Assembly: GCA_034698045.1 (NCBI GenBank)
Contig: JAQGAU010000286.1
Span: 1-31,826, forward strand
Direction: 5' to 3'
Source of the DNA: Paramacrobiotus richtersi
Taxonomy: Eukaryota; Tardigrada; Eutardigrada; Parachela; Macrobiotidae
DNA length: 31,826 bases
The translations under genes were made by a program, and so were the position numbers. The notes under the pieces were generated by a model that saw only the letters and a program-made list of their open reading frames with translations, was not told the origin of the DNA and ran no database searches. This document shows, piece after piece, positions 10,350-21,269 of the stretch. Position 1 is the first letter of the stretch, and each line of letters opens with the position of its first letter.

Positions 10350-11614
10350 AAAAACATAACCGCCACAATGCTTGTTTCAGTTCTTGCCGCACAGTTACTG
10401 TTCTCTGTAACTTTGCAATGGTTCGAGTCACGCAGAAACCATAAATCTTGCTTAATTAACGCTTGACAGCGTTAATTAACCTGGTCTGGGCCGATACGAT
10501 TTGGTAAACAGTTATAACGTACGTCGTTGCCGCCTGTAAAGCGATCGGTTGCAAAAGATACGAAACAATCCTAACGAAATCCTCACAAAGAGCCTCCTAC
10601 AGGCTAGAGCAAAGCTTAGGCAAACCTGTAATGTCAGGTAGTACTGTTTTCTGCTGACTGTACTGCCAATCCCGGAAGAAGCAAAACTAATGTGCGTGAT
10701 TCCTGTCACATTAAAAACGTTATGTACAGAGACCCTGAGGAAGCTATCTTGATTGCTCTGTTAACATTGGTATTATCAAATTTCTTTGTATCCCGACTCC
10801 CGAGTAAAAGTGCGATCTGTAAGAGATTATACATTAACGGTGCAGTCACAAAATTCCCTAGAGCTATATGCTTGATTGGAGTTTGTCATGAGACACACTA
10901 ATGAACTCTGCCGCTTAGGTTCCTCGTGCCGTTTCTGTCCCGTGCTTGTAGCGATTTGCCGACGAGTCTTGGCTATTGCAGCCACAATTACGCTACCAGC
11001 AAAACTGTAAGAAAAGTAACATAGAAATACACTACTATGGTAGCCGTAGGAAAAGCGCTATGCTTGTCAACACAATGTCCAAGAAAATCGTCATAATGAC
11101 ATATGGTTAACACGTAGTAAAAACAACAATAGCAGTCACACATATGCAATTTGGTTATTGTCAGTGCAAAGGAGATGAACGCGTTTCAAACTTACATACT
11201 ATTCTCCAAAAGACAGACTGTAGTAAAAACTTGATTTTACCGGTTAATTGACTGTCTACAGATCCGTACTCTTGTCCCAAAGTTACCCAATCGATACGCT
11301 TGCGATCGCTGGATGTCCGATGTCTTGTAATTTAGACCCGATAGACAATTTTTAACATTGTACTTAATCGCATAGAATCCAAAAATACTTAGGAGCTCGG
11401 CATTCGGTTGCACACCAGCGGATCAGTTCTAAGTTTACTGCACATAAAATAGAGAACGCGCCGTACCGGCTCATTCCATATCGATTTACATAAGAAACTG
11501 TCGCAAACTTTGTTATAGGACACAATAAAGCGTATAAATAAACGCATAATAAACCGTAACAATCAGCACAAAAGTCTCTAGCACCAGCGCTATATACTGA
11601 TCAGCACGGAATTG
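10350..11614. other. Intergenic with one small perfect inverted repeat
   Basis: No gene could be supported. An 11-bp perfect inverted repeat (TTAATTAACGC at 10452-10462, complement at 10469-10479, 6-nt loop) is the only clear structure. It has no flanking direct repeat and no associated ORF. Confidence 0.4.
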
Positions 11615-11869
11615 TCAAATTTCTGTAGCTTTGCGTGATCGAGGGAAACACGGGAAGCAGCAACACCAAGATTTGTTCTTATCATCGAGCTGATCAAAGC
11701 TGGCATTTTTCTCCACAGCCGGATGTTGGTGCGAGCTCTTTCGGCGCCGCATAACGGCGATCACCATGCTGACGCTGCGTGCAGACTGGGCCAGGGGAAC
11801 ATGTGACGCAGAGTGATCAGGGTGTTCGCTATTGTTCCTTCTTCTCCGTCGCCGCAAAAGAAAATACAT
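11615..11869 (-). CDS. Small ORF with polybasic start and Cys-rich tail (uncertain)
   Basis: An ATG at 11869 (minus) opens an 84-residue frame. It starts MYFLLRRRRRR, contains VEKNASFDQLDDKNKS, and ends WCCCFPCFPRSRKATEI. A membrane-facing polybasic segment and a Cys-rich terminus of this kind would suit a palmitoylated membrane-attached tail. The GC content is higher than its surroundings. A second minus frame that starts upstream (about 11965, reading VVWLTDDRVNLSDIDTSAP) overlaps it by about 110 bp in a different register, so this may be one exon of a spliced gene whose correct frame I cannot decide. No family was recognised. Confidence 0.3.
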   Translation of the reverse strand: MYFLLRRRRRRNNSEHPDHSASHVPLAQSARSVSMVIAVMRRRKSSHQHPAVEKNASFDQLDDKNKSWCCCFPCFPRSRKATEI

Positions 11870-11995
11870 AACGTCGGATTCGGTGCACTGGTATCAATAT
11901 CGGACAGGTTGACGCGATCATCCGTAAGCCAAACAACACCCGATAGGTCAAGACGAACAATTAATTTTCACAGTTTATCGACTAGCAGAGGTTGA

Positions 11996-13801
11996 TTGGA
12001 TTAATTGTCGCAGATAACGCTATAATAAAAACCATCTCCGATCCTCTTCAACCGCATTACGCAGCTCTGAAAGTATACAATAAAGTCCAAGCACACGTTT
12101 AGATTGTGAGTATTTAGATTTGTCCTAAGATTTGAAATTATATGATAGCTCCACAGTTAATATCGCAGACCCCAGTTTACATGTTTGTGTAGATTTACAT
12201 CGGCAACTCGCAAACAACCAATATTAGAAGATGTATTTACACGACATGCATTGTACTGGATTTTACATTCTGTGCCAGTTCGAAGAACTATCTAATCGGA
12301 AAGACGTTTCAACATCAACTGTAACAAATTTTTTCTTTCGTAAGGTATCAGGTACGAAACTGAAGTATTAAAATTGACGTTCGGAAACGCATATGCCGCA
12401 ATGTTCACATTCAGCGATCTAATTTGCCGTACTTTTCAATAAAAATACAGAAAAAATCTGGATTATCGTAGCTTACCATAGTTATCGTACAACCAACAAG
12501 AGACCGAAATCCATCTTTGGAATCGATGAACATAAGCAGCATAAATTTTGTACTGAATCCAAAGCCTCAGAGATCTGTTATCACTGCGTAACGATGGATA
12601 AAATTGAATGATCGCACAAGTAAAAAATTGGTTAGGCCATTTTGTAACACAACCATCGTTTATGTTGATGGTTTATGGGACAACATATCAAGCAAAAGAG
12701 AAATGCCGAGTGGCGCACTGAATCTCGTGACTGTCTGCGACGGCGAGCGCACCGATGCGCATGAGAAATTTGACTGATGAGTGACGAGGAATACTAGCCA
12801 GGCTCGGCAACTTTATACAGGATTATCCTCTTACCAACTTTACTGGGTATCGACCGGGTGTTTTGACATTACACTGCTGTAGATCACTCAGCTGCCGACT
12901 GCACTCTACGGTTCCAGCAAGTCAAGAGAAGTCTGGACAATTTCATCCACCTCATTAGGAGAAACATCAACTTAACTCGATTTCATGTCCGCTGAAATTC
13001 AAGATGCGTTACTACTACCAGAGTACTTTGAGATAATTGTACATGACTGGCAGACATTTGTTAGTGGATATTGTGAGCTAATGAATGAACGATCATAAAC
13101 TGCACAAACTCACCCGTCAATTGAATCTGAGTAGTTAATACAGATCTTCAAACATCTGGTCAGCTTACTGATCCACCCTAGTTACAGGAAACAAAGCTTT
13201 CGACAGAGTATGATATCGTTTAACATGGGAATACATAGTCTGCGCTATCATGAACCGTCATCTCCCACATATCCATTCATAAATCGGTACTGCAGCCTAG
13301 AAGAACTGCCATGACGCAAACAGTTCTGACCTCAAAGAAATGGTATGCAATGCATACTATATAGCTATGCATGGTCTTCCACCTAATGGTGCGCGTAACG
13401 TTCGGTAACTGCACAACAGCGAAGAAAAGGTTATACACATTCCCTTCTCATTGAAGTAATTCTGCGTTTCATTCAAACTTTTTGAAACTCTCACCATAAA
13501 TGCGCATGCGCTACCTGTGGTGAGCGTTTTGAACGACTGTCAGCTCTGGGGTTCGTTTCCGAAAGTTTAAAATGAATTTCAAATAAGTACGTGAATATTT
13601 GAGAAATTCGCCTTGGGCTTGCAGTTATCCGGTAACACGGCGACTTGCTCTGTACAGGGTACAACCGTTTGTAGCAGATTGTGATGGTACCGTGCAGAAT
13701 GTCAAACCTAGACGGTTAGAGGGCAGTCTCTCCTGTGCGATCCTGAAACCTGGAAAAGGCTACCCATATCGACTTTAAACAGAGCAGCTTTAAAATTTTT
13801 T
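11996..13801. other. Intergenic, no gene seen
   Basis: No open frame of interest on either strand and no repeat or foldback element recognised. Composition is AT-rich throughout, with a few GC-richer patches (about 12720-12800) that contain stops in all frames. Confidence 0.45.
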
Positions 13802-13990
13802 CTATGTTATTTTTTTACACAGGTATTCTGCTTGTGAAATTTTGTTTGGAGTGTATGGGCCGGCATTTTTGAAGTGTGTGCCTGTAACTGAAATGTGCGA
13901 TTGGTCAGCTGCTCTTAGAAACACGTTTTGGGGATCGTTTTTTTCTACCAAATTGAATCCATCACCTAACATGACCGACCGCAAAATCAA
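13802..13990 (-). CDS. Possible short exon, unknown
   Basis: A minus frame reads GDGFNLVEKNDPQNVFLRAA, then SHISVTGTHFKNAGPYTPNK, and stops with TAG at 13802. A plus frame of similar length overlaps it. The composition looks protein-like, but there is no known motif or clear splice signal. It could be a decayed element or chance. Confidence 0.15.
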   Translation of the reverse strand: MILRSVMLGDGFNLVEKNDPQNVFLRAADQSHISVTGTHFKNAGPYTPNKISQAEYLCKKIT

Positions 13991-14053
13991 GCATAACCTT
14001 GACGCTGACCAAATTTCTAGTGTTCTTCTGCAAGGAAAGGCATTAAAGCAACT

Positions 14054-15182
14054 TTAAAGAATTATTCCTTGAATCATAATTATCAAAACTGTAAGTATCA
14101 CAGGAAAAAGCAAGCATGTAAACACCAGGAGAACTATACATTTCTTATATAAAACAGTACACGATCTACTGTAACTGTACATAGGTGCCGTCTTGTCGTA
14201 AAACCCCAGTAGCGATTGTTGCGCGTAACCCGGAGGTATCGAGGCATTTCCGGTACGCGTAACGACTCCCCCTCGTTCCATGTTGACTGAAGCTGCGCCC
14301 GCAGTTTGTGGACTGATCCCCGCAGCTATGGCCGTAATGACCAGCTCGGCAACGGTGACTAGCAGAACAAACACAAGAGGTAAGGCAGGAACAGTGGTGG
14401 AAACTGAAAAGTGTATTTGCGTTGCTTTTCTGTCTCGTGGCCTCCGCCGACAGACAAATCGTTTTCCGTGCCTGATATGCCATTTTTGGATCACTCCACA
14501 GAACGATCAAGAAAAGTATGTGTACTAGTACATATAAACCGTAGATAATACTTAGAATGATGTTAAGGGCAACGAGTCCGCCGAACGAGTTGGAATCGCC
14601 GGCTTTCCGGCAATCCTTTTGGGCAATGGATGTCCCACAGCTGCCGGTCACCAGGAAAAGGATACCGACTGCCAGTTCCGTCTGGCCGAGGGATATAATT
14701 ATGGAGACGGGAAAACAGGTACCCTACGGAAAAAATGAATATGCCGTTTGGGTCGTCCACTGCAAAGCAGCTACAGGAATTGTAAGCGGAGCAGGACATA
14801 GAAACTATCGTTTTCAGTTAGTTTATGAATTATGTACTTTTTTGTACGTAGCTTATCATAAACAGTCGCGTGCTAACATTACGGAGGATTATTCTAAGAG
14901 AAATCGTCATTTGTCATCTATGAAACCTCAAGAACGCTTCTTGGCATTCTTTCAACAAAAAAACTCTGAGACCACCTACATACATGTAGACTACGGATAG
15001 GAGCTATGATATCAAAAGTAGCGTTTCGTGCCAGTATCACTCTTGATATATCATTCCTCCAAATGGTGTAAGGAATACGTTCTGAACGGAAAGCGTTCTG
15101 ACGTATTCAAAATCGACATACAGCCAAGAATAACTTCTGTGATCGAAAGGCCCACCAATGTGCAAGCTCGTTCTCTTCGCAT
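14054..15182 (-). pseudogene. Broken four-transmembrane (MS4A-like) paralogue
   Basis: Three segments match the intact gene at 25824-27788. Exon 1 (ATG at 15182) reads LVGLSITEVILGCMSIL against LVLSITEIVFGSISAV there. Exon 2, from an acceptor CATTTTTTCCGTAG at 14723/14724, encodes TM2 (ELAVGILFLVTGSCG) and TM3 (GGLVALNIILSIIYGLYVLV). TM4 (LPLVFVLLVTVAELVITA) lies in another frame near 14330-14420. The donor at the position equivalent to the intact copy reads GA instead of GT, and the two nearby GTs give phases that run into a stop in exon 2. Between TM3 and TM4 the frame changes near 14405-14420, where homology (TLFSVS against TILPVS) runs through the break. A 52- or 99-nt intron ending in CTTTTCAG is an alternative. 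There are no internal stops within the matching segments, so decay is recent, or splicing or assembly differs from my model. Confidence 0.6.
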
Positions 15183-16004
15183 GCACTGGAATTTCCTGTT
15201 TCCTAGTGCGGCTGTAAAGCTGTTGGCTTGTGTGTGATCGTTGTGCATGCATAGGAAATTATGTGCAGCCCAAAATATCCAAACCAGTTTGTCCAGTAAC
15301 GGCAAAGAAGCGGTCTTCATAGAAGATTCTGGTGTAAAAGCTATAGGATGCTGATCCAAGAAACAATCACCTTTATCGTTTTAATTTACATGTGAGCGAT
15401 CAGTTTTCAAGCTGGGCTGTCGGTCGGTATGGCTGGGTTCGATAATGTGGATATTTAACTTCCATATTACCGGTCGATAATCCGTATCATTTTTAATTTC
15501 AGGCGTTCGATATATTTTATATTTATAGTGCAAGTATGCACTTCTTGCCATGCAGCAGAAAGTCGGCCGACGGTTCTCTTTGCAATGCTTCTTTCGTTTA
15601 CCGTACATTTTTTTATTTTCGAAGCAATTTTTTGAATTTGGTCAGATCAGTGGATACAGTCTGCGAACAAGATTAATGTTGGACAAACTAGCTTGTGGCA
15701 CTGTATCGGGTGGAAGGTTAAACTCCGTAAGACGTAAGGACAGTAACGCAGACCTAGGGCGGTTTGGAAACGTATACCACTTTTCATAGGTCATGACACG
15801 ATACTGTAAGTCTTTTGTGCATCTGCGTATTAATGCTCCTGTTTCCGGTAGCACAGTGGGGATGCTTGGAAGCCCGTGATTGTTGGTTCGAACTGCTACG
15901 GCCATGTTCAGCTAGTCGGTGACCAGTGCTACGCGGCTTGCCAGAGGTCGCGCGGGAGCAGCGTCCAATTTCTACCCAACAGCCACAATCCCCTTTTATT
16001 GAAC
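15183..16004. other. Upstream of the broken tetraspan gene; no confident gene
   Basis: Open frames occur on both strands at 15642-15905 but overlap each other, and neither has motifs or splice support. The frame of the tetraspan exon 1 stays open upstream to about 15359, but the ATG at 15182 matches the start of the intact paralogue. Confidence 0.4.
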
Positions 16005-16445
16005 CTAGCAAAGTAGAGTGGATAGAAGTACAAATGCAGAGTGAGTCGGCCGAACGCCAATACATCGAAAATGCTTTATGCAGCTTTCAGCTGATCGAAA
16101 TAAAGAGTTGAGAGATCTATTACGCGTCAGTGTACTAAGAACACCAAATCCTGTAGGAAGGCCATCAGTAAACGGGCCAAGAGAGCCGGACAGAACGGGT
16201 GCTCGTTTGGAGAACACCCGGTGCCTATTTTCTGGAATGTGGGTCGGTGGCACAGAAACTGTTCCATCAGGCGCTTGATCCAGAATCTCTTGTATGTGTT
16301 GCTCGTGTAACGGTAACGTAACCAGCCTACGTATACTGCTTCTCAGAGCAAATGCAGCTCGGTGCAGGAATATGCTGTTCACTGCTTTCGGGCCACACAC
16401 GGTATCCTTGCGGGCCTGCAGAGCGTAAATCTCGGGACTGTGCAT
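16005..16445 (-). CDS. Unassigned 146-codon minus ORF
   Basis: An ATG at 16445 opens a frame to TAG at 16005, with coding-like codon choice. It includes KDTVCGPKAVNSIFLHRAAF, RRLVTLPLHEQHIQEILDQA and SVPPTHIPENRHRVF. No family was recognised and there is no signal peptide or membrane segment. It starts just after the stop of another minus frame (16450-16692), so both could be pieces of one decayed element. A shorter plus frame overlaps the left part. This is listed because the open length and GC are above the local background. Confidence 0.3.
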   Translation of the reverse strand: MHSPEIYALQARKDTVCGPKAVNSIFLHRAAFALRSSIRRLVTLPLHEQHIQEILDQAPDGTVSVPPTHIPENRHRVFSKRAPVLSGSLGPFTDGLPTGFGVLSTLTRNRSLNSLFRSAESCIKHFRCIGVRPTHSAFVLLSTLLC

Positions 16446-16449
16446 TCAG

Positions 16450-16692
16450 CTAATCACAGGCGTACTGATGGCGATGGTTGAAGACAGTGTTAGCGGCCTT
16501 TGCCGTGACGTCTTCCTGAACCGCTGCAGCCCTCACTAATGCAAAAAAACACGACGAATCTGTAAACAGAGTGATGCCCCAGAATTTCGCCGTACTCCTA
16601 GGTGTGACAGTGAAGCACAGTTGAAATTGAACGAACTTCGCCTTAAGGGATAACATGCTTGGGCACACCCACCCATGAAGTAGCACCTTCAC
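16450..16692 (-). CDS. Unassigned minus ORF, faintly integrase-like
   Basis: A GTG-initiated minus frame (no ATG at its start) contains FWGITLFTDSSCFFALVRAA, then QEDVTAKAANTVFN, and ends in TAG. The pattern of a hydrophobic strand, D, then R, then a TA-rich helix loosely recalls the region around the first and second catalytic Asp of retroelement integrases. The match is too weak to call. It could equally be an exon of an unknown gene. The segment is open for 80 codons only. Confidence 0.2.
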   Translation of the reverse strand: MKVLLHGWVCPSMLSLKAKFVQFQLCFTVTPRSTAKFWGITLFTDSSCFFALVRAAAVQEDVTAKAANTVFNHRHQYACD

Positions 16693-16734
16693 TGTGAAGC
16701 AGTACCAGTTAGCAAAGCGGGCGAACGATTTTCT

Positions 16735-16791
16735 ATTTTGGCGGGCTTTTTTCCCATTGTTTGACGAAGATTTTTAGTTTTGGCGGGAAAA
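16735..16791 (+). promoter_or_regulatory. Two TTTTGGCGGG motifs (E2F-like)
   Basis: TTTTGGCGGG occurs twice within 57 bp, and the second copy reads TTTTGGCGGGAAAA (16778-16791), which is the classical E2F/DP binding sequence. The motifs sit about 870 bp upstream of the first F-box gene, outside the region conserved between the two F-box copies. The block is T-rich and may just be a short local duplication. Confidence 0.25.
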
Positions 16792-17349
16792 TTTTTCAAA
16801 ATTTTTCAACTTTTTGGCCGTTTATCCTAATTTGGCCATAATAAGACATTTATCCTGCTTTTGACCAAATCGCAATGTTGGACAAATGTAATTCAGACGT
16901 GATTACTGAACTCGGACTGCAGCGGGCAGTACAGGCGAAACGCAGGAAATTATCGCAGAGAATCAGCCGCTTCTTATCGCAAATGCGGTCTCGATAAATG
17001 CCTTGACTTCTTTTCGGTCTCGAGCAATGCTTAGCGTGCGAAGCAGCCCGCTAAGAATCAAGAGAATAATTGCATTGTTTACTCTATCTACTTGTTTGCA
17101 GAAACAATGCAACTGTTCTCTTAATTACTAGCGAGCGGATAGAATCAAAGTTACAGTAAAGTCGATACTGGAGCAGCTTCTTTCATACAGCAATCCCGTT
17201 TTAGCTGACCAAAAGAGACGGACACAGAGAGAACACAGAGCAAGCACATAGCAGACCTAATGAGTTTATGGCCTAGCTTTGGTCTAAATAGCTGTGCAGA
17301 GCTACTCGCCGATCGAAAATGATTCTAGACACAGGGCACTGTCTAGAAC

Positions 17350-17651
17350 ATTCCAAGACAGGAGCGGCTGAATGACAGTTTTATGACCTGGCGTTGTGAA
17401 TCTTGATTCCTAGCCCTCTCTCACGTATGGTATACGGTATTCTGTGACCATGAGCGCTGTTCTATGTGGTCTTTTTCAGTTATTTGTTACCAACTTTCCT
17501 GAATTTTTCTCGATATATGTACGGCATAATATTGTCAGTCTGTCCTAATTCGAACCAAAGTTAACTCATTGGACAGTTTATTCGCGTTTATTGCGGTTTA
17601 TATCGCGCTTCTTCCCAGAATAGTTCTCACAATACCGTTATCATCCACATC
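17350..17651 (+). promoter_or_regulatory. Conserved upstream block of F-box copy 1
   Basis: This ~300 bp aligns with 21601-21892 upstream of F-box copy 2. It includes conserved ATTCCAAGA, CAGTTTTATGACCTGGCGTT and TTCAGTTATTTGTTACCAAC, and a pyrimidine-rich CGCTTCTTCCCAG about 34 bp before the ATG that looks like a 3' splice site. It therefore probably contains the promoter and 5' UTR, perhaps with a 5' UTR intron. An 8-bp inverted repeat, TCTAGACA/TGTCTAGA (17324-17347), lies just upstream. Confidence 0.45.
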
Positions 17652-19936
17652 ATGTTTCCCTTCGACCCCTGTTTTCTTCAAGCAGCTAGTAGCGGTCGGC
17701 AAGTCAACTTGGGTAACACAGTTTTGGTCGATCGGGGAACGGGTGTATGGTATCTGGGATTCGTCCAAGACATCGAGGGGTGCAATGTTTTCGTCAACCT
17801 GGACTGTTCGACCATCCCGCCGTTCTGGATCCACTGGCGGTGTATTCGGCAATACCGATTACTTGAGTGCCGCTCCAATCAAGCTCCCACGGATGTGCAT
17901 GTCGCTCTTCGAGAGACGGCCGATGGACCATATGTACTGCGCCCCGGAAGGCTTCTGCAAGGCTGCAACTCAACGAACATGTACTTTTGTCATATTTCCA
18001 TCGATTCCACGGAAGCCGGCGATGTACCTACACGGCACCAGATGATCCAGGTCGCACATCGCTGGCAAGTAGTACAAGAACTGCCTGATAACTCAAATAT
18101 TGACAGTCGATGGAATCGGTGGTTTCGTCCCATCCCTTTTACCAAGCATGTTGTTCGACTGAAAAAACAAAGCTCTGATAAAAGCATCGATGAGAATCAG
18201 GTTATCCAGATTATGGACGTGGCGCTCGGTCGAACGGAAAGTTCGTATTATTCCAACCGGAATGATTACGATCGACTGTCCGTGCGCATTAATGACCAAA
18301 CTGTCACTCTAATAGTCTTGGGATTTTGTACATGGTCCCGGAATTTACCGCAACGAAACCGGAAATTCGGGACTTTCTTGGCACCATCTCCCGGGAAGAT
18401 CCTGGCTGGTGCTTTGAAACTGTATCTCGAGATGCGGTTCGTACCGGAGGGCATAATATATTATACCCAGGCAGCGATCCTGGTTGTGGAAAGTACACGC
18501 AAGGTAAAAATTATACAACTAATCGAGAGACTCATTTAAAACGGATCCGTTACGTCGTAGAACTGCTCAAGATGTGTTATTTTAAAAATCAGAATCTACA
18601 TCTGAAAATGGCCTATTGTAGATGCGGAATGCTCCTTCATTCAGCTACCAGAGCTTATTTTGTTGGAAATCGTACAAAGCCTGGACATCCTGTGTACAGC
18701 AACAGCAAAACGGTATGTGACATCATGATCATGATTAGGTAACAACAGTAAAACGTCATTATTAATTTTTACTCTGTGATACGGGATACATACCTTTGTT
18801 TACAATAAGTTGTGGTTATAAATAACTTTATGCATACGTTCCCTATTTCACGGTAGACCGGTTAGATTCCGCATCACAATTTATAGAGAAGTACAGACGC
18901 AAACTTAGAAATGTGACTAAATCGAATTGTTTTAACATCCCTACACATACATACCGGGTGTCACATAGGCTAACGTAGGTCCCTTTTACATAGGGTGTGC
19001 TCATCCTGGAACGAGACACTAACCAGATATTCCGAACCGAAGCGAATCCACATAGACTTCAGCCGCTTCCACCCAGCACAAACCGCCCGTTCTGACACGT
19101 ACGGCTGTCACGTGGGACGCCTGCTCAACCGCACCGTAAATTCAAACACGAAAGTTCTGATCTTGAGCAACATAAACCACCGCCACGACGGCGATGCAAC
19201 GGCCATTATGCAGCTGATCTCCGACTGGTTCCGAATGAAAGCCATCGTATTACCCGTCGTCGTGATCCACAACTGTCACGTGGACATTGAGCTGACCCAG
19301 AATCATTCTTTTAACCATCATGACACTTGGCGTTTACACTTATTGACGCCATACTGCCGGGCACTGGTTCTCCTCAACTACACCGTCGCCAATCCTCTGC
19401 TCTGCTGCACAATGTATTTTCCTGGCATCGAATGGCCACATCGACCGTCTTATCTACCGCCGGAGAAACCCTCCCCACTTAGCATCACGATTTCCAGATA
19501 CACCCTGGATTGTGACAAGAGTGGACCCTTTAAAAATGCGGAAATTTCGTGCCAGTTTCTGGCTGCTCTGGAGCATCACTGCCCTTCACTGAACAAAGAG
19601 TGGATCAGAGCGGTGCACGCCAAGTGGGTCGCTACGGTGCATTATGATGGATGGGATGGATTCCGACGGTTGCTACACATGTAAGCGTTCAACTCCAATA
19701 TGCTTTAAAATGTATATTCCAGTAGCAGTCAAACATTTACTAACTGTTGTCTTTGGTTGTTCAGGCATCCTCCCAATGCACCGCTCCTTTCGGATGACGC
19801 TTGGGAAGGGCTAGATCTGCGAAACTTCGACAGTCTGCCTCTCAGCAAACTTGCGTTGCAGATCATTGCCCGACACTGGCTGCCATTTCGTGCCGATCTT
19901 CCAGATGTTAGAGTCTGTAGCTATCCAGACGTATGA
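17652..19936 (+). CDS. F-box protein, Tudor/chromo-like N-terminus, copy 1 (4 exons)
   Basis: Likely exons are 17652-18492 or 18503, 18622-18712, 18994-19680 and 19765-19936, all with GT-AG introns (the last is 84 bp). The N-terminal segment (residues ~19-68) reads NLGNTVLVDRGTGVWYLGFV, then FWIHWRCIRQYR, a strand-rich module like Tudor/chromo barrels. Exon 2 plus the start of exon 3 encode an F-box: FIQLPELILLEIVQSLDI, then AKRVCSSWNETLTRY. F-boxes bind SKP1 in SCF ubiquitin ligases, so this is probably a substrate receptor; the target is unknown. Exon 1 is 11 nt longer than in copy 2. The ancestral donor (18503/18504, CAAG|GTAAAA) would shift the frame into exon 2. A GT 11 nt upstream (18492/18493, AA|GTACAC) keeps it, giving about 596 residues. 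All other exons are intact, which favours a working gene. Confidence 0.85.
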
Positions 19937-21262
19937 TTCACGGTACCGTGATCCACAGTTCTGCGGGATACCTAAGACCGAACCTGCAGGTGCCGCTCAC
20001 CATAAACGTCATAACTGATCGGGAGAGCGGTTCATCTACACATGACATCTGTGCAGTATTTATATCACAATCATTATAGGCTTCTTTTTCCCGATAGACT
20101 TGTGCTCTATCACATTCTTGTGTATATTATCACTGTTCGGCAGCTGCGTAATACAGTAATCATAATCGCTTGTTATTATGAGCGGTCTTGAACAACAGTG
20201 TGCGCTATTTTTCTAAACTTCGTTGCATGTTTTCGGGCAGAATCTTGGTAATGGTTTGGATTTGTCAGCAGTTTGTTTGTTTGCAGCTTGTTAAGCATTC
20301 CATGTCCAGACATGTTCCGTGTATTCAATACATCGCATTCAAATGGCAAACGCTGCTTGATAGTATTATCATACCAGTACGGTACCTTGTAATCATGAAT
20401 TATCGCATCGTATACTGCGTTTTCAGTCCAGGACAGTGGTGATATGCTCAAGCATACCGCGCGATACATAGAACGGTGAATTAAGAAAAACCCTCAAGAA
20501 ACAAATAAAGTGTATCAACAAGCCTGCACACAATAGTATGCCAGCGTCAGTGGCAAAATTTGTTGTCTTTCCACGTGTTTTCGGCAAAGTGTTAAAGAGT
20601 GTCAATACACAGTGCAGAGTTGTGGTAAGCCTAAGGTGGTTCAGCAGATTTTTGCCAAATCATTTCGACGGGTCAGCCATAAATCGTGGTGTATTGTCGT
20701 CAAGTCAAAAGGTCACTAATTACAAAAAATTGGCCCTGATTGTTGATTTCTGTTAATAATGCTGTGAAGACACGCACAAAAGGGATAATCACAAGAGTCT
20801 CAGTGTCGCTGTTGCAGTAAAGGATAACATACGGAATGATAGCGAAAGGTCACGGATGCGTACTGCACAGAATAATGTGGATTTGCTTGTCATGTGACCC
20901 CATTTTTGCGATGTGGGGAGCTTAGTGGCAATGTCAGGTTTTGCCTGCCTTTTGTGGTTTTCCAGGTTTTGCACACTGATGATCTTCTGGGGCATCTGAC
21001 AGTTGCTCTGCTTTTGACCATGGAAACTTCGAACTGCAATGTAATACGGTAATTCCGTCTTGATTGCTGATCTCCGACTGGAGCAAGCGCCAGGCAGTAT
21101 GTATAGGCGAAGCGCAGAGAATTGTCTGATATTATAAAAGCGTTGACTTTTTTACGCCCCAATGACCTGTTTAGTGCTAGAGTATGCGAGTAGCAGTTCA
21201 ACAAAGACTTGTTACCGGAGTGGGCTGAAGTAAAGCTTTAATTTGGAGCCGATTTCGAAGAA
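19937..21262. other. Spacer between the F-box copies
   Basis: The first ~70 bp still match the 3' flank of copy 2 (TTCTGCGGGATA shared). From about 21009 onward the sequence matches the upstream part of copy 1 (from about 16855), which marks the second duplication unit. Between these, both strands carry open frames at 20176-20469 with no motif. No other element was recognised. Confidence 0.55.
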
Positions 21263-21269
21263 GAATAAT

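Noticed and set aside
14557..15000. 147-codon plus ORF
   Set aside because: It is the antisense shadow of the TM2-TM3 exon and its upstream intron. The minus strand has clear homology to the intact four-TM gene.
15880..15905. tRNA-like GGTTCGAAC box
   Set aside because: No A box, acceptor stem or anticodon arm could be fitted around it on either strand.
18326..18742. Separate gene in the alternative frame at the end of F-box copy 1 exon 1
   Set aside because: Only its last ~20 codons match copy 2, which is explained by the 11-nt length change. The rest is out-of-frame F-box coding sequence.
20176..20469. 97-codon minus ORF between the F-box genes
   Set aside because: Plausible-looking peptide, but no ATG-initiated start of note, no motif, no splice signals, and not in the duplicated unit.
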